Below are positions 61,975 to 64,000 of a stretch of DNA of 64,000 nt, piece after piece. The notes beneath the pieces were generated by a model. That model ran no database searches. It worked only from the letters and a program-made list of their open reading frames with translations, and was not told the origin of the DNA. The DNA lies in contig NC_009360.1 in NCBI RefSeq assembly GCF_000092065.1, positions 744,001 through 808,000 on the forward strand. The letters run 5' to 3'. Origin of the DNA: Ostreococcus lucimarinus CCE9901 (Eukaryota; Chlorophyta; Mamiellophyceae; Mamiellales; Bathycoccaceae). Numbering within the stretch: the first letter of the stretch is position 1; every line of letters starts with the position of its first letter. A program made the position numbers and the translations under genes.

Positions 61975-62634
61975 ATGCAACCGCAGGCTTTCGGTTTACG
62001 ACACGCGAATTTCTCAGAGCTCTCGAGAGCGCATCGCGCGAGCGCATCGCGTCGTCGTCGTCGTCGTTCGTCCCATCGCCAGTTCATCGCGAACGTGCAA
62101 TCGTGCAACGACCCACACCCATCGCGGCGCGTGCGCACACCAGTCGTGCGTTCTTCTCGCTCGACGCGAACGAACGCGTCGAGCAATAACGGTTCATTCA
62201 AATCCGCGTGCTTCGACGCGCACGGACGCTGGACACACGAGATGAAGGCGTGCGTACCGAGGCATGACTTTTGCATGACGCTTCCATTTGGCGCCGTGGT
62301 CGCCACGCTCGGCGTCCTGGGATTCGTGGCGAAACGATCGTTCGCGAGTTTGGTCGCCGGTGGGAGCATTGGTGCGACGTTAATGTGCTTGGGCTTCGCG
62401 AGCCTGCGCGCGTGGAGCTCGGGCGCGTCGTCGCTGCCGTGGACGGCGGCGAGCGCGGCGGTGACGGCGACGTTGGCGTTCGCGATGGGGAAAAAGTACA
62501 TGGAATCTTCCGCCATTTTTCCGAGCGGGATGTTAGCGTTGACCAGTATGCTCATGCTGTGCTTTTACGCCAAGAATTTGCTCGTGGATGGGGGAAATCC
62601 TCCGAAAGAGTCGCAGATGGCCAAGTCGGATTAG
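61975..62634 (+). CDS. TMEM14/FAX-family membrane protein (fatty-acid export), plastid-type
   Basis: The 219-residue product has a Ser/Arg-rich N-terminal extension (residues 1-88) compatible with a transit peptide. A TMEM14 domain of four short helices follows: GAVVATLGVLGFVAKRSFAS, GATLMCLGFASLRAW, a segment near AASAAVTATLAFAMGKKY and SGMLALTSMLMLCFYAKNL. Gly residues line the helices, as in the FAX proteins that export fatty acids from plastids, and SFASLVAGGSIGATLMCLG is a recognisable core. Whether it acts in plastid or mitochondrion depends on the N-terminus and is not certain. An internal ATG at 62242 could start a shorter form. The first ATG of the frame is at 61975. Confidence 0.75.
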   Translation: MQPQAFGLRHANFSELSRAHRASASRRRRRRSSHRQFIANVQSCNDPHPSRRVRTPVVRSSRSTRTNASSNNGSFKSACFDAHGRWTHEMKACVPRHDFCMTLPFGAVVATLGVLGFVAKRSFASLVAGGSIGATLMCLGFASLRAWSSGASSLPWTAASAAVTATLAFAMGKKYMESSAIFPSGMLALTSMLMLCFYAKNLLVDGGNPPKESQMAKSD

Positions 62635-62771
62635 AACGAGCGCGCGTCGCGACGAGAGACGGCGTCGCCACGAGAAAATGTTTGGCACGATAGAGGCACG
62701 GGTGTAATGAATATGCGCTGAAATACATCATTCGTCTTCTACTACGTACTGTTCATGACGCGCGAACCCCG

Positions 62772-63308
62772 CTAACGCGTCTTCGCCGAGGCGTATATGA
62801 ACTGGTTCAAGTCTAGCGTAATCTTGCCGCTCTTGTCGGCGTCAAAGCTTTCAAACACTTTTCTCGCCGCGGCCAGGAACAGGAACAGCCCGATGAATTG
62901 GTCGATGCCTAAGTCATTGGAACGATCCGGATCGAACGCCCGACACGCGTGCTCGATCGCCTTTTGATCGACGTCTCCGTAGCCCGCGTACGCCAAACAC
63001 TCCAGCGCCTCTCGCTTGTTGAGCTTTTTCGTCCCCGACTTGTCGAAGTGCGTGAAGGAGTTTTGCGCGTTCACGAGAAATTCGTGCACTTTCTTGTACT
63101 CCGTGAACGAGAGTGTCCCGCTCTTATTCCCGGGTGCGGAGTGCAGGCGAATCAACAGCGCGATGGTTTGCAAGGAGAACGTCAATCCAGACGTGGCGAG
63201 CGCGCGTTGAAGCTCTCGTCCGTCGATCGCCCCGTTCCCGTTACCATCGACGGCGTTAAAGTGTTGCAGTAGCGTCGCCTCGTCCTGGTACGCGTACGCG
63301 GGCGACAT
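62772..63308 (-). CDS. Penta-EF-hand calcium-binding protein (ALG-2/sorcin-like)
   Basis: The 178-residue product starts at 63308 (MSPAYAYQDEATLLQHF). It contains five EF-hand-like units. The first (VDGNGNGAIDGRE), a central one (HFDKSGTKKLNKRE), a fourth (FDPDRSNDLGIDQ) and a fifth (FDADKSGKITLDLN) have recognisable Asp/Asn-rich loops. The second is degenerate (APGNKSGTLSFTE). This is the pattern of the PEF family (ALG-2, sorcin, grancalcin, calpain small subunits), which dimerise through the last EF-hand and act at membranes in a Ca2+-dependent way. No catalytic part is present. The in-frame stretch upstream of 63308 is antisense to the next gene and low complexity, so the short start is preferred. 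Confidence 0.85.
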   Translation of the reverse strand: MSPAYAYQDEATLLQHFNAVDGNGNGAIDGRELQRALATSGLTFSLQTIALLIRLHSAPGNKSGTLSFTEYKKVHEFLVNAQNSFTHFDKSGTKKLNKREALECLAYAGYGDVDQKAIEHACRAFDPDRSNDLGIDQFIGLFLFLAAARKVFESFDADKSGKITLDLNQFIYASAKTR

Positions 63309-63390
63309 GAGCGCGACGGCGGAGCGCGACGCGCGTCGACGAATGTCGCCACCTGGGCAACCGCAGTGCGCTCGACCGCAGTGCGCGACG
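63309..63390. promoter_or_regulatory. Bidirectional promoter region between PEF protein and cysteine synthase-like genes
   Basis: 82 bp separate the divergent start codons. The stretch contains two near-identical CGCAGTGCGCTCGACC-type copies (63361-63386). No TATA box is visible. Confidence 0.4.
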
Positions 63391-64000
63391 ATGTCCGACG
63401 CGTCCGCGGCGACGCGCGCGGTGAGCGCGGCGGTGATGGTGGCGTGCGTCGCGCTCGCCGTCGTCGTCGTCGCGAGGGCGTCGGCGCCGGTGCGCGGCGA
63501 CGAAAGCGCCGCGAGGAAAGTGCGCCGTGGCGAACGCGCGACGAAGGACGACGCCGACGACGCGCGCGCGCAGTCAAACCGACGCGCGAACGTGCTGAGC
63601 GCGATCGGAAACACGCCTGTGATGCGCGTGGAGTCGTTGTCGCGCTTGACGCGATGCGACATCTACGTCAAGTGCGAGTTTCTCAATCCCGGCGGCTCGG
63701 TGAAGGACCGCGTGGCTCTGCGAATCGTCGAGGACGCCTTAGCCAGTGGCGCGCTGCGACGAGGAGGGTTGTGCACCGAAGGTACCGCGGGGAGCACGGG
63801 AGTATCGCTCGCCATGGTGTGCAAAGCGATGGGGGTGGAATGTTTCGTCGCCATGCCGGACGACGCCGCGAAGGAGAAATCGGCGCTCGTCGAGGCGTAC
63901 GGCGCTCGGGTGGAGCGCGTGCGACCGGTGTCGATCGCAAATCGTGGACACTTTGTCAATGTGGCCAGACGCGAGGCTGAGCGCGCACGCGCGCGCGACG
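63391..64000 (+). CDS. Membrane-anchored PLP enzyme, cysteine synthase-like (MCY1 group), 5' part
   Basis: The frame is open from the ATG at 63391 to the window edge (203 codons seen), so the 3' part is missing. After an N-terminal hydrophobic anchor (AAVMVACVALAVVVVARA, residues about 14-31) and a charged linker, the enzyme begins at SAIGNTPVMRVESLSR. The PLP lysine lies in NPGGSVKDRVALRI (Lys105). A TEGTAGSTGVSLAMVCKAMG segment follows, then the family-specific VRPVSIANRGHFVNVARREA. These match the fungal Mcy1 and cysteine synthase-like group, an O-acetylserine sulfhydrylase relative. Its reaction here is inferred. An anchored location (ER or outer mitochondrial membrane) is suggested by the N-terminus. 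Confidence 0.8.
   Translation, partial: MSDASAATRAVSAAVMVACVALAVVVVARASAPVRGDESAARKVRRGERATKDDADDARAQSNRRANVLSAIGNTPVMRVESLSRLTRCDIYVKCEFLNPGGSVKDRVALRIVEDALASGALRRGGLCTEGTAGSTGVSLAMVCKAMGVECFVAMPDDAAKEKSALVEAYGARVERVRPVSIANRGHFVNVARREAERARARD

Noticed and set aside
1-64000. Transposons, CRISPR arrays, rRNA or tRNA genes
   Set aside because: No terminal repeats, transposase frames, repeat-spacer arrays or cloverleaf-like segments with A and B boxes were seen by eye. A tRNA scan would be needed to exclude small intron-containing tRNAs.

Overview
The window is nuclear DNA from a very compact eukaryotic genome. It is most likely a picoplanktonic green alga of the Mamiellophyceae, and Ostreococcus or a close relative fits best. 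The reasons are moderately GC-rich sequence, gaps of mostly 40-250 bp between genes, mostly intron-less genes on both strands, and short introns of 140-240 bp that open with GTGCGT, GTGAGT or GTACGT. Several families are green-lineage or plastid specific: a FLU-like regulator of tetrapyrrole synthesis, a TMEM14/FAX-type fatty-acid exporter, a PTS2-bearing thiolase, a TPK potassium channel and an ATXR3-type SET protein. I count 30 protein genes (two cut by the window edges). By my sum, coding exons fill about 92 % of the window. I saw no rRNA, tRNA, transposon or CRISPR array.

Layout. 1-20.2 kb is a run of plus-strand genes: an edge-truncated helical protein, APC5, a very large bridge-like lipid transfer protein (SABRE/Hobbit/BLTP2 family) with a split first exon, a SAP-domain protein, a zinc finger-UBA-PUB protein, a coiled-coil protein, an H3K4-type SET methyltransferase and proteasome assembly chaperone 2. 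20.2-26 kb alternates strands: a Nudix hydrolase, a GET1-like insertase subunit, a two-pore K+ channel, a rhodanese, a four-TM protein with a claudin-type GLWxxC motif and a WDR53-like protein. 26-32.5 kb is one four-exon gene for THADA/Trm732. 32.5-38.5 kb carries a class 3 lipase, NAA10, DDX1 and a peroxisomal 3-ketoacyl-CoA thiolase whose short first exon supplies the targeting signal.

38.6-52.6 kb is a single uninterrupted 4646-codon frame for an axonemal inner-arm dynein heavy chain of the DNAH10 (I1 beta) type. Head-to-head with it is a small RIIa-domain protein. 53.3-64 kb holds tRNA isopentenyltransferase, PDCD2, a YnfA-like membrane protein, a UBZ4-RING protein, a BCCT transporter with a separate first exon, the FLU-like protein, a FAX/TMEM14 protein, a penta-EF-hand protein and the 5' part of a membrane-anchored cysteine synthase-like enzyme.

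The genes are mostly unrelated housekeeping functions, as expected in such genomes. The most interesting locus is the intact motile-cilium dynein plus RIIa pair: if the organism is Ostreococcus, it is generally described as lacking a flagellum. The other useful results are gene models that a plain ORF reading gets wrong (BLTP2, thiolase, BCCT and THADA introns) and the shared intron grammar GTGCGT...CTGAC-N(18-24)-CAG.
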